Shown here: positions 26,233 through 35,350 of the stretch, in pieces | Layout: the number at the start of each line of letters is the position of its first letter | Numbering within the stretch: position 1 is the stretch's first letter | Assembly (NCBI GenBank): GCA_004001285.1 | Contig: AP018697.1 | Span: 806,001 to 870,000 of the forward strand | DNA: 64,000 bases | Source of the DNA: Arthrobacter sp. MN05-02 | Lineage (GTDB): Bacteria > Actinomycetota > Actinomycetes > Actinomycetales > Micrococcaceae | Direction: 5' to 3' | Notes under the pieces: generated by a model | Seen by the model: the letters and a program-made list of their open reading frames with translations, nothing else | Database searches by the model: none | Told to the model about the DNA's origin: nothing | Program-made: the position numbers and the translations under genes

Positions 26233-27638
26233 CCAGTGCGCTCTCCGACCTGTCCGCCGTCGAACTCACAGGGGCCATCCGCCGTCGGGAGGTGTCCGCA
26301 CGGGAGGCGCTCGAGGCGCACTTCGATCGCATCGACGCCGTCAACGGTTCCATCAACGCCGTCGTCACCGAGGACCGCGAGGGCGCCGCGGCGCTCGCGG
26401 AGGCCGCCGACGAGCTGACGGCGTCGAGCGCCGACCTCCCGCCGCTGCACGGTCTGCCGATGACGCACAAGGACACGCACAACACCAAGGGCCTGCGCAC
26501 GACGCAGGGCTCGTCGGTGTTCAAGGATTTCGTGCCGACGTTCGACGACCTGATCATCGGCCGGCTGAAGAGCGCCGGTGTGGTGACGACGGGCAAGACG
26601 AATGTGCCGGAGTTCGCCGCCGGGTCGCACACCTTCAACGATGTGTTCGGCACGACGGTCAATCCGTACGACACCACCCGCAGTGCCGGCGGCAGCAGCG
26701 GGGGTGTGGCGGCATCGATCGCCGCCCGCATCCAGCCGCTGGGCGACGGCAGCGACATGGGTGGCTCGCTGCGCATCCCCGCGTCGTTCTGCAACGTGGT
26801 CGGGTACCGGCCGTCGATCGGCGTCGTCCCCGCCGTGCCGACGCGCAACGCCTGGGCGTGGCTCGGCCGCAACGGGCTGATGGCTCGTGATGTCGAGGAC
26901 ATCGCCCTCGGGATGACGGCGATCGCCGGTGCCGACCCAACTGTTCCGTACGCCTACCCCGTGTCCGGCTCCTTCGCAGCCCCGCTGCAGCGGGACCTGA
27001 CCGGGGTGCGCATCGGCTGGTCACCCGATTTCGGGGTGGGCGTACCGGTGGACCGCGAGGTACTGCGGGTCCTCGAGGGACAGCTGCAGGTCTTCGCCGA
27101 CCTCGGTGCGGTCGTCGAGGAGGCCGCGCCGGACCTGCGGGACGCCGACCAGGTGTTCGGCACGACGCGCGCCTTCGATTTCGTGCTCGGCCTCGGTGAG
27201 CTCGTGCGGAAGCACGGCGATGTGATCAAACCCGAGATCCGCTGGAACGTGGAGCAGGGGCTGCAGCTCACAGCGCAGGACATGGTCGATGCCGCCCTCG
27301 CCCGGACCCGGCTCGACACGAGCGTGCGGCGCTACTTCGGGAAGTACGACGTCTTCGCGAGTCCGACGGCGCAGGTGCTGCCGTTCGACGCCAGCGAGCG
27401 GTATCCGACGTCGGTCAACGGCGTGGAGTTCGAGACGTACCTGGACTGGATGCGTTCGGCCTGCCTGATCTCGGCCACCGGGTTGCCCGCGGTGTCGGTG
27501 CCGGCCGGCTTCAGCGAGGACGGCCTGCCGGTCGGGCTGCAACTCGCGATGCCGCACGGCAGTGACGTCGAGCTGCTGCAGGTCACGTATGCGTTCGAGC
27601 AGGCGACGGGGTGGGCGAAGCGGACGCCGGCGCTGTAG
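26229..27638 (+). CDS. Amidase-signature family amidase
   Basis: 469 residues, GTG start overlapping the upstream stop. The amidase-signature triad is visible: Lys in LPMTHKDTHNTKG, the first Ser in the GSDMGGSLRIPA loop and the nucleophile-supporting SAGGSSGGVAASIAA block. It hydrolyses a carboxamide to acid plus ammonia in the cytoplasm. It ends the LacI-controlled operon, so the pathway contains at least three amide-bond hydrolases with different specificities. GSDMGG instead of the common GTDxGG is a mild variation. Convergent with a NERD gene. Confidence 0.88.
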   Translation: MTSALSDLSAVELTGAIRRREVSAREALEAHFDRIDAVNGSINAVVTEDREGAAALAEAADELTASSADLPPLHGLPMTHKDTHNTKGLRTTQGSSVFKDFVPTFDDLIIGRLKSAGVVTTGKTNVPEFAAGSHTFNDVFGTTVNPYDTTRSAGGSSGGVAASIAARIQPLGDGSDMGGSLRIPASFCNVVGYRPSIGVVPAVPTRNAWAWLGRNGLMARDVEDIALGMTAIAGADPTVPYAYPVSGSFAAPLQRDLTGVRIGWSPDFGVGVPVDREVLRVLEGQLQVFADLGAVVEEAAPDLRDADQVFGTTRAFDFVLGLGELVRKHGDVIKPEIRWNVEQGLQLTAQDMVDAALARTRLDTSVRRYFGKYDVFASPTAQVLPFDASERYPTSVNGVEFETYLDWMRSACLISATGLPAVSVPAGFSEDGLPVGLQLAMPHGSDVELLQVTYAFEQATGWAKRTPAL

Positions 27639-27658
27639 AACACGCGCCGGGCGTTCGT

Positions 27659-28861
27659 TCACGTCCTGGCCGGTTTTCCCAGTCGGACGATGGATGGATC
27701 AGCGGCATCCTTCACCGCAGCAATTCCTGCTGCGGTGGCCTGCGCCAGGCACCACTTCCCGAGACTGCCCAGCGCAAGACTCGCGAGGGTGCGGTTCCCC
27801 TCGAGGCGTTGGCCCACGAGGGAGCCGAACAGCCCTACGTGGATACCGCTCTTGCGCAGGTGCCCGTCCTGCAATGCCGCGAGGAAGGCCGCACGTACGT
27901 GTTCGGGGTTGGCTGACGGCGGAACGTGCTGCACGACGTGCCGGTGCAGATGTGCAGTAACCGGTGAGGGCTTCTTGGACGGTGCGACAGGTGGCGCTGC
28001 TTCCTGAACGACGGGTGCAGCGGCCGGCGCTCCTGCCGGCGACTTGGCTGCAGCAATCGGTGCAACCACCGGCGACTCGGCTGCAGCCACCGGCGCTGCT
28101 GTCGACGGCCTTCCCAGAAGTTCCGGTGCCGGGGAGTTCGGTACCGCTGCGATCCCCTGGCCGACGAGTGCTGCGAGTTCGAGATAGAGCGCGGCCAGTT
28201 CGCGGTGGATGGCCGCAATCCTCACTTGGGGGCTCGGTGGAACGGGAGCGGGCGGAGCGATCTTCCTGCGCACCGCCTGGCTGATCGAGCACCGGAAAAG
28301 CTCGGCCAACGCCTCGGCGAGAGCGACCTGCGCACTGCCACCGGCAGCAATCAGGGGAACAGTGACGGCCCTGCGCTCGACCATGAGGGCGACGTCGTCG
28401 AGCGACCCGTGCACCACGCCGTACCGCAACCGCTCCCTCCGCGTGGCCTTGTTGACCTGGGGTGAGTACACGCTCGGGTACAGGTTGATGGAGTGCTGGT
28501 CGGTCGACGGGAAGTGCTCCCTGCAGATGTTCAGCCGAAGAGCACGTCGGACGGCGTCGAGTTGCTTGCCGACCTGCTCGAGGGGATTCGGCACGACGGA
28601 CTGGTTCCCCAGCGTCCACGCTTCGCCGGCATCCTTCACACGGACCACCGCCGCTGGGAACCGCTTCCATTCACTGAGGATGAAGGTCCCGTTGATCGAG
28701 TTGTAGAAGAGCCAGTCCACCTCGGCGACCGGCAGCCCCGGTGCGTCGACACAGCAGTTGCTGAACGCCCAGACGTGGTTGCCCAGGAGCTGATGCAGAC
28801 GGGTTACGTCGGCGGGATCCGCCGTATGGGCTGCGCTGTTCTTCGAGGGGAAGTGGAGCAT
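27659..28861 (-). CDS. NERD-like nuclease-related domain protein with Ala/Pro linker
   Basis: 400 residues, GGAGGA ribosome site. Residues 45-115 look like a NERD/restriction-fold core: VAEVDWLFYNSINGTFILSEWKRF gives an E-x-D and then a strand-Glu-x-Lys (SEWK), the E...D...ExK pattern of this nuclease fold. Residues 250-300 are an Ala/Pro/Val low-complexity linker with short repeats (PVVAPIAAAKSPAGAP). The C-terminal part (HVRAAFLAALQDGHLRKSGIHVG...) looks like an OST/LOTUS-type small helical domain but this is unsure. Function unknown; beside a second NERD gene. Confidence 0.6.
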   Translation of the reverse strand: MLHFPSKNSAAHTADPADVTRLHQLLGNHVWAFSNCCVDAPGLPVAEVDWLFYNSINGTFILSEWKRFPAAVVRVKDAGEAWTLGNQSVVPNPLEQVGKQLDAVRRALRLNICREHFPSTDQHSINLYPSVYSPQVNKATRRERLRYGVVHGSLDDVALMVERRAVTVPLIAAGGSAQVALAEALAELFRCSISQAVRRKIAPPAPVPPSPQVRIAAIHRELAALYLELAALVGQGIAAVPNSPAPELLGRPSTAAPVAAAESPVVAPIAAAKSPAGAPAAAPVVQEAAPPVAPSKKPSPVTAHLHRHVVQHVPPSANPEHVRAAFLAALQDGHLRKSGIHVGLFGSLVGQRLEGNRTLASLALGSLGKWCLAQATAAGIAAVKDAADPSIVRLGKPART

Positions 28862-28913
28862 GGAGTCCTCCGTTACAGGAGTAGGTGGCGCTGGAGGGTG
28901 AGGGAGCGGCAGC

Positions 28914-29741
28914 TCAGAAGGGTGGCAGGACGCCCGCGGCCGACGCGACGAACGCCGCGGGCACCGCGAGGAGCCAGCCGATCCGCCGTCGTCGTGCCTG
29001 GTCCTCCAGCCGGTGCAGAGCGTCGAACGGCCCGACGACGTCGGCGGGGTCGCGCAGCACCGGTGCCGTGCGCCGCCAGGTCGAGGGCTGCGCAGCGGCG
29101 GCCGACAGGAGCGCGAGCTGCTGCTCCGTGTACATCACCGGCCGTCGGGTGAGCCACCGCAGGAGCTGGTTCTCGCGAACCACCGATACGGACCGGTGCT
29201 TCTCCTTGACGGTGACCTGCCGAGCCCCGACGACCACGATCGCGGCCGACACGGACACGGAGTTCAGGACGGCGGCGGAAAGAAGTCTCCCTGCCCGGGT
29301 GGCCTCGTGTTCCGAGTTCCGGATGTAGGGGTAGCGCGTCCCGGCGACCAGGAAGGTGCCCTTCGCGGTCCAGACGTTCTGGCCGGGATGGCGTTTGGTG
29401 TTGATCGTGAAGATGCCCGTCGGGCCGATGACCACGTGGTCGATGTCCGACGACTTCTCACCGACCGGGACGGCGTGCAGGACCGTCCACTCGGGACCCA
29501 GGGATGCGAGGGTACGGCCCACGGCGCGCTCGCCGAGTGCTCCCCAGTACCAGGGCCGGCTGTCGGGAGCCAGCGGACGGACGCCGAACACCCGGGCCAG
29601 CAGCCCGCGCGTGTCCTCCGTGCCGTGGACGTCGAGCAGTTCCTCCATGACCGACTGGCCGGGAACGCGCCGCTTGAGCAGGCCGAGCGTCGCGGGTTCG
29701 ACGTAGGTGACGTCGCCGTCGAGTGGGACGGCCGCGCTCAT
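28914..29741 (-). CDS. NERD domain protein with C-terminal membrane helix
   Basis: 275 residues from the ATG at 29741 (GGGAAGCGG upstream). The NERD domain (PF08378) spans about 65-160: GERAVGRTLASLG, VPVGEKSSDIDHVVIGPTGIFTINTKRH, where the Asp-Asp and the Asn-Thr-Lys strand match the family's D...(E/N)xK core with Asn in place of the usual Glu. A basic Arg-Arg-Arg-Arg segment and one hydrophobic helix end the protein (IGWLLAVPAAFVASAAGVL), so it is tail-anchored. Different NERD proteins occur near DNA-processing and defence genes; no partner is visible here. Confidence 0.75.
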   Translation of the reverse strand: MSAAVPLDGDVTYVEPATLGLLKRRVPGQSVMEELLDVHGTEDTRGLLARVFGVRPLAPDSRPWYWGALGERAVGRTLASLGPEWTVLHAVPVGEKSSDIDHVVIGPTGIFTINTKRHPGQNVWTAKGTFLVAGTRYPYIRNSEHEATRAGRLLSAAVLNSVSVSAAIVVVGARQVTVKEKHRSVSVVRENQLLRWLTRRPVMYTEQQLALLSAAAAQPSTWRRTAPVLRDPADVVGPFDALHRLEDQARRRRIGWLLAVPAAFVASAAGVLPPF

Positions 29742-29994
29742 GGTCCGCTTCCCGACGCCATGCGATTCCCCCCGAGCTGAGACCCGGGCGAGCTGAGCCT
29801 CGCCCGGGTAGGACGAATCTATCGGGCGATGTGCAGTGATCGAGCCGGTCAGCGCGCCGATTGCCGGCAGGATTGCCACAGCATTTCCGCACCGGCACGG
29901 GCACCACGACGGAGAGCGCACCGTCGGGGCCATTCCCGTATCGGGCGGACCGCCCGACCGGGAGGCGACGGGACGCCGTTCCTGGAAAGCCGGC
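29742..29994. other. 253-base spacer with weak hairpin
   Basis: Holds the promoter of the NERD gene and, at 29941-29957, a 6-bp hairpin (TCGGGC with GCCCGA) 38 bases beyond the stop of the upstream iron operon, a weak terminator candidate. No gene seen. Confidence 0.35.
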
Positions 29995-32517
29995 TCAGGC
30001 GTTGACCGGTTCCGGTGCGACCGCTTCCCTGCGCCGCCGCCACTGCCCGAACGCGATCGGCAACCATCGGCACAGAGCCCAGTACGCGACCCCGACGGGC
30101 AGGCAGCCCACCACTGCAGCCACCTGACCGAGGGGGAGCAGGACGGGATAGACGAGCCAGTGCGTGAGGTAGATGTACAGTGACGCGGCAGCGAGCCAAC
30201 CCGTTGCGCGGCGCAGGACCGAGGGCACGGGCAGCGCCGGTACCCAGGTGACCAGCAGCAGGCCCACCACGATGGTCGCCTCGCGGAGCGGATGGTCGAA
30301 GAAGCCCGGCACGGTCAGCACGGCGAGGGCGGACACCAGCAGGCGACGCCGGGTGCTATCCGCCCGTGCGACGGCCCATCCCAGCATGAAGAGCCAGAAG
30401 ACGGGAAGGGGCTTGGGCAGACCGGGATCGACGATGTCGTACCGGCTGAGCAGCGTGACCGCCAGCAGGCCCAGGGCGAAGCCGAACGGCGCGCGGCGCT
30501 CGAGCCGGTCCACCCAGGGAACGGCCAGCAGGGCCATGACGGCGACGAGCACGTAGACGAGCATCTCCACGAACCAGAAGTGCCACTCGCTGGTGACCTC
30601 CTGGGGCCCCACCATGCCGTTGAGCAGGAAGATGTTGGCGATGCTGTAGTTGTCGGTGAGGACGTAGGCCACGGTGATGAAGGCCACCGACGGGACGACG
30701 ATCCTCGCGAAGCTCCGGGCCTGGCGTCGCAGGCGAACGGTCCGGCTCCCGGCCAGCTGGAACCGCGCGAAGTTGAAACCGGCGATGACGAACAGCAGAT
30801 GCGCGGTGTGGAACGTGAACAGCTCGACGTGGGCGGCCACGATGCAGACCGTCGCCACGGCCCGCAGCACGATCGACGGTTCGAGGAAGGAGACGAGCCT
30901 CCGGCCCCGCGGCTCGCGGCGGCCGGACAGTTCGCCCACCGTCCGAAGGTGCCAGCCGCTGGGAAGCCGGCCCAGGGCCGCCTCCAGCCGGACGGAGAGG
31001 GCCACGTAGGACAGCGAATCGCCGTCGAGCGTGACGAAGGTATCCGCAGCTCCGACGTCGGCGCGGTCCAGGCACTCGGCGAAGATGCGTGGCACATCGG
31101 CCGGCCCTTCCCGGTCGGCGCCCGTGTCCGCGGATGCCGCAGGTCCCGGGACCGCCAGGCCGAGGACGGCCGGGTAGTCGATCTTGCCCGTGGCCAGCCG
31201 GGGCAGGTGTTCCACCGCGCGCAATCCGACCGAGCCTCGGGGCAGCCCGAGATCGGCGGCGAGGACTTTCGCGAGGAGGTCCGTGTCATGCTCGCCCTCG
31301 ACCGCGATCACCAGGCCGTCGTCGTCGGAACCGGCGACGGCGGCCACGGCACCCAGACCGGAGAGGATCCGCTCGACCTGCCCGAGGTCCACCCGCAGGC
31401 CTGCGATCTTCACGAAGCGGCTGCGCCGGCCCACCACCTCGTAGAGGCCGTTGGCATGCCGGCGTGCGAGGTCACCGGTTCGCAGCTCGTGCACCGTGCG
31501 CCCCAGCGCGAGGTCTCCGGGGCCCTCCGCATAGCCCAGCATGACGTTCGGACCCGAGTACACCAGTTCCCCGTGCGGCAGGCCGTCCACCGGATCGATC
31601 CGGAATGCACCACCCGGTACCGGCACACCGATGGTGTCCGGGTGCTCGGCCGCCAGGTCCGGTGGCAGGTAGGCCATGCGCGCAGTGGCCTCCGTGGCTC
31701 CGTACATGACGAAGAGGTCCCAGCCCCGGCGCTGGCCGGTCTCCGCCCACGAGCGGACCTTTTCCGGGGCGAGGCGTCCGCCCGCCTGCGTGACGTAGCG
31801 CAGGTCGGGCAGGTCCATCTCCGCGAAACCCACCCGGTCCAGCAGGTCGAAGCTGTAGGGGACGGCGGCGAACGAGGTGGCACCGCGCTCGCGGAAGACG
31901 TCCCAGAAACAGGGGTCCACGACGGACAGGTCGGTGAGCACGAGGCCGGCCCCGCGGATGAGATGGCTGTTCACGACGGAGAGGCCGTAGCAGTAGCTGA
32001 GCGGGAGGGTGGTGGCGGCGCGGTCATCGGGTCCGATGCCCAGGTATGCGGCGATCGACCGGGCATTTTCCTCGAGGTTCGTCAGGGACAGCCGCACGAG
32101 CTTCGGCGAACCGGTCGACCCCGACGTGCTGAGCAGCAGCGCGAGGTCGGGATGGAGGTCGTGGCGGGTGCCGGGCCACCGCTCGTCGAGGTCGAGCACG
32201 CCGTCGCCGGTCCGGAGCACGACGTCGGGATCGTAGGCATCGACGAGTGAATCGAGGGCTGCAGGCTTGTCCGCCGGCACCAGGAGGAGCGGATGACCGG
32301 CCCTGATCGCCGCCAGGTAGGCGACGAGTGACTCCAGGTCGTTGCGTGCGGCGAGCAGGACGAGGCGTCGTTCCGTGCCGAGGCGTGCCGCGACGTCGTC
32401 CACTCGCCCCGCGAGCTCCCGGTAGGAGAGCGTGCCGTCGGCGGTGAGGACGGCCGGCCGGTCGCCGTGGCGGGCGAGGTCCGTGAAGGCCCGGGAGAGG
32501 TCGTGTTCAAGGGTCAT
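29995..32517 (-). CDS. Adenylation domain - carrier domain - acyltransferase 3 fusion
   Basis: 840 residues from the ATG at 32517, in an ATGA overlap with the ABC ATPase gene. Residues 1-450 are an AMP-forming ligase: STSGSTGSPK at 130-139 (ATP loop), YGATEA at 272-277, LRTGDL at 345-350, the hinge Gly-Leu-Arg after FVKIAGLRVD, and TGKIDYP at 443-449 with the catalytic Lys445. Residues 475-530 are a small carrier domain with LDGDSLSYV, Ser501 being the phosphopantetheine site. Residues 545-825 hold about nine to ten helices of an acyltransferase 3 (OafA-like) with AAHVELF (His563). An acyl or aminoacyl group would be activated, loaded on its own carrier and moved to an acceptor at the membrane. 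Substrate unknown. Confidence 0.82.
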   Translation of the reverse strand: MTLEHDLSRAFTDLARHGDRPAVLTADGTLSYRELAGRVDDVAARLGTERRLVLLAARNDLESLVAYLAAIRAGHPLLLVPADKPAALDSLVDAYDPDVVLRTGDGVLDLDERWPGTRHDLHPDLALLLSTSGSTGSPKLVRLSLTNLEENARSIAAYLGIGPDDRAATTLPLSYCYGLSVVNSHLIRGAGLVLTDLSVVDPCFWDVFRERGATSFAAVPYSFDLLDRVGFAEMDLPDLRYVTQAGGRLAPEKVRSWAETGQRRGWDLFVMYGATEATARMAYLPPDLAAEHPDTIGVPVPGGAFRIDPVDGLPHGELVYSGPNVMLGYAEGPGDLALGRTVHELRTGDLARRHANGLYEVVGRRSRFVKIAGLRVDLGQVERILSGLGAVAAVAGSDDDGLVIAVEGEHDTDLLAKVLAADLGLPRGSVGLRAVEHLPRLATGKIDYPAVLGLAVPGPAASADTGADREGPADVPRIFAECLDRADVGAADTFVTLDGDSLSYVALSVRLEAALGRLPSGWHLRTVGELSGRREPRGRRLVSFLEPSIVLRAVATVCIVAAHVELFTFHTAHLLFVIAGFNFARFQLAGSRTVRLRRQARSFARIVVPSVAFITVAYVLTDNYSIANIFLLNGMVGPQEVTSEWHFWFVEMLVYVLVAVMALLAVPWVDRLERRAPFGFALGLLAVTLLSRYDIVDPGLPKPLPVFWLFMLGWAVARADSTRRRLLVSALAVLTVPGFFDHPLREATIVVGLLLVTWVPALPVPSVLRRATGWLAAASLYIYLTHWLVYPVLLPLGQVAAVVGCLPVGVAYWALCRWLPIAFGQWRRRREAVAPEPVNA

Positions 32518-33653
32518 CGGGTTCCGTCGATTCTTCCGGTGGTGCCGGGCGGTGCTGTCACTGCCTGGTCGCCCACGAGCAGCGTGGGGGAGGTTCCGGC
32601 GGCCACGCTCACTGCCACGGCCGTACCCACGGGATAGCGCACGTCGTGGGGCTGCCAGGACCGGAGGGTCCGTCCCGAGGCAAGCCGTACGTGGTGCAGG
32701 ACGAACGCGCCGTGGTACTCCACGGACGAGACCCGGGCGGTGGCGTCCGCGGCCGGGCGCAGGGCCACCTCGTGGGGCCGGAGGACGACGTCGACGTCGA
32801 CGTCGCTGTCCGCCCAGCCCGGAACGGTGGAGACGATCCCGATCTCGCACGTCAGCAAAGCCCGGTGCACGTGCGCGGGAAGGAAGTCGGCGTCGCCCAT
32901 GAACGAGGCGACGAAACGGGTGGCCGGCCGCTCGAAGACCTTCTCCGGGACATCGGCCTGTTCGATCACGCCGTCGTGCATGACGACCACACGTGACCCG
33001 ACGGACAGCGCCTCGGTCTGGTCGTGGGTGACGAGGACACCGGTGGTACCGGTGTCCTGCAGCGTCGCCACGGTGTCACGCCGGACCTGCGCGCGCAACG
33101 ATTCGTCGAGGCTGGAGAACGGCTCGTCGAGGAGCACGACGGCGGGCCGCGGCGCCAGTGCGCGTGCCAGGGCTACGCGCTGCTGCTCGCCCCCCGAGAG
33201 CTCGTGCGGGTACCGGTCCGCGAGGTGCACGAGCTGGACGACGTCCAGGAGGTCACCGACGCGCTTCCGGCGCTCGCTCCGGGGCAACCGGCCGAGGCCG
33301 AACTCGACGTTGCGGGCGACCGTCAGGTGCGGGAAGAGCGCATGGTCCTGGAACACGAGGCCTACCCGGCGGCGCTCCGGATTCACGAAGCGGTTCGCAT
33401 CCGAGACGATATCGCCGGCGACGCTGATCCGGCCGGAGTCGGCCCGCTCCAGACCGGCCACGAGCCGCAGCGTCGTCGACTTGCCGCACCCCGAGGGACC
33501 GATCAGTGTCACCAGCTCGCCCGCGGGAACGGAGAGGTCCAGCGCCTCGACGCCCCGGGCCGATCGGTAGCGCTTCGTGACCGCCTCGAGGCTGAGCGCC
33601 GGAGCGCTCCCGGTCGCGGGGCCGGGAGGATCGATCGTCACCTGTGCCGTCAC
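32514..33653 (-). CDS. Ferric-type ABC transporter ATP-binding protein
   Basis: 379 residues, GTG start in a GTGA overlap with the permease. Walker A GPSGCGKST at 52-60, Q-loop VFQDHALFPHLTVARNV, signature LSGGEQQRVALARAL, Walker B VVLLDEPFSSLD and switch VTHDQTEAL. The C-terminal 130 residues form a TOBE-like regulatory domain (VDVVLRPHEVALRP), as in FbpC/PotA-type ATPases. It powers the two-domain permease encoded just upstream. Four genes in a row overlap by four bases, so the subunits and the downstream fusion enzyme should be made together. Confidence 0.9.
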   Translation of the reverse strand: MTAQVTIDPPGPATGSAPALSLEAVTKRYRSARGVEALDLSVPAGELVTLIGPSGCGKSTTLRLVAGLERADSGRISVAGDIVSDANRFVNPERRRVGLVFQDHALFPHLTVARNVEFGLGRLPRSERRKRVGDLLDVVQLVHLADRYPHELSGGEQQRVALARALAPRPAVVLLDEPFSSLDESLRAQVRRDTVATLQDTGTTGVLVTHDQTEALSVGSRVVVMHDGVIEQADVPEKVFERPATRFVASFMGDADFLPAHVHRALLTCEIGIVSTVPGWADSDVDVDVVLRPHEVALRPAADATARVSSVEYHGAFVLHHVRLASGRTLRSWQPHDVRYPVGTAVAVSVAAGTSPTLLVGDQAVTAPPGTTGRIDGTR

Positions 33654-35350
33654 TGCCGTACCTTTCCGGATGCCGTCCGCTGTGCCTCGTCCTGACGGGC
33701 GGAACGGACGAGGACGAAGACGGGGATGATGGCGACCGCCACGATGACCAGCGCCGGGAGCGAGGCCTTCTCCCAGAAGTTCTCGCGCGCGAGCTCGTAC
33801 ACCCACACGGACGCCGTCGTGAACCCGAAGGGCCTCAGGAGCAGGACGATCGGCAGTTCCTTCACGGCGTCGATCACCACCAGCATGAGTGCCACGGCCA
33901 CCCCTGGCCGGGCGAGGAGCAGATGCACCCGACTCAGGATGCGGCGTGGGCCGGCGCCGAGGCTCAGGGCGGAGAAGGTGACGGTCGGGGGGATCTTCTC
34001 GAGGCTCGCACCGACGGACTGGTAGGCAGGGGCGAGGAACCGGATGACATAGGCGTAGAGGATGCCGACCACCGAACCGGTCACGATCAACCCGGTACCC
34101 CCCGGGACGCCGGCGCGTTCCAGCGCGTCATCGGCCAGGGCGAACGACAACAGGACGCCGATCCCCACGACGGCACCGGGGACGGCATAACCGAACGTCG
34201 TCAGCTGGGCCGCGAAGGAGACGAGACGCCCACCGCCCATGCGGATCGCATGGCCGACGGACAGGGAGAGGACCACGCAGGCCACGGCGGTGACCACCGC
34301 CACCACCAGGCTGTTGGCCAGGTACTCGCCGAAGCGCGGGTCGGCGAGGAAGGACGCATCGGACAGCGCCTGCCCGGCAGCCCAGAGCAGGAGCTGCCCC
34401 ACCGGGATGAGGAACCCGGCGGACAGTGCCGTGAGGCACAGGGCCGTGGCGACCCAGCCACGCGCTCCACGCAGCCTTTCGGGCTGGAATCCCTGCCTCC
34501 GGCCGCCGTGCTGGTGGTAACGGGCTCGGCCCCGCAGCGACCTCTCCGCGACCAGGACGGCCACCGCGAACAACAGGACCAGCACGGCGAGCTGCGTCGC
34601 GGCGTGGAAGTCGAACGTGCCCTTCCACACCAGGTAGACCCCCACCGAGACGGTCTGCACATTGAAGTACTGCACGGTCGCGAAGTCGGTCAGCGTCTCC
34701 ATCATCACCAGCGCCAGTCCCGCGGCCAGAGACGGACGGGCGAGCGGCAGCACCACGCGCCGTAGCGCCTGCCCGCGGGTGGCACCCAGGGTGCGGGCGG
34801 CGTCGTACGTCCCGGAGGACTGCTCGATCAGCGCCGACCGCGCCAGCAGGTAGACGTAGGGGTAGAGGGACAGCGACATCACGAGGATCGCAGCGGGCAG
34901 CGAGCGGACCTCGGGAACCCATACGTCCGTTCCGAACACGGCCCGCAGGAACGACTGCACGGGTCCGGCCACGTCGAAGACGGAGAGGAAGACGAACCCG
35001 AGGACATAGGCCGGTATCGCCAGCGGCAGGACGAGCAGCCACACCAGCAGGCCCCGCAGCGGGAAGCGGTAGGCGGTCACAAGCCAGGCAAGCCCGCCGC
35101 CCACCAGCAGGGATCCGGCGCCCACTCCCAGCATCAGGGCCACGGTGGTGAGCACCATGCGCGCCAGGTCCCGCGGAGGCGCGGAATCGCCGATACTTCC
35201 GAGACCGTCGACGACGACCGCCAGCACGGGGGTGGCGACGACGACGGCGACGGTGACGACCAGCGTCGACCACGCGGGCCGGCCGACACCGTACGTCCGG
35301 AAGCGCCGCCGGGAAGACCGTGGCTCGGCGAGCGCGGCCGTATCGGTCAC
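33650..35350 (-). CDS. Ferric-type ABC transporter permease (FbpB-like, two-domain)
   Basis: 566 residues, GTG start overlapping the binding-protein stop (GTGA). Twelve helices in two halves, each with an EAA loop: YDAARTLGATRGQALRRVVLPLARP in the first, and a weaker SLGAGPRRILSRVHLLLARPG in the second. This duplicated form is typical of FbpB/SfuB permeases for Fe(III), and of some thiamine permeases. Together with the binding protein below and the iron box upstream, iron is the favoured substrate. Confidence 0.88.
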   Translation of the reverse strand: MTDTAALAEPRSSRRRFRTYGVGRPAWSTLVVTVAVVVATPVLAVVVDGLGSIGDSAPPRDLARMVLTTVALMLGVGAGSLLVGGGLAWLVTAYRFPLRGLLVWLLVLPLAIPAYVLGFVFLSVFDVAGPVQSFLRAVFGTDVWVPEVRSLPAAILVMSLSLYPYVYLLARSALIEQSSGTYDAARTLGATRGQALRRVVLPLARPSLAAGLALVMMETLTDFATVQYFNVQTVSVGVYLVWKGTFDFHAATQLAVLVLLFAVAVLVAERSLRGRARYHQHGGRRQGFQPERLRGARGWVATALCLTALSAGFLIPVGQLLLWAAGQALSDASFLADPRFGEYLANSLVVAVVTAVACVVLSLSVGHAIRMGGGRLVSFAAQLTTFGYAVPGAVVGIGVLLSFALADDALERAGVPGGTGLIVTGSVVGILYAYVIRFLAPAYQSVGASLEKIPPTVTFSALSLGAGPRRILSRVHLLLARPGVAVALMLVVIDAVKELPIVLLLRPFGFTTASVWVYELARENFWEKASLPALVIVAVAIIPVFVLVRSARQDEAQRTASGKVRQ

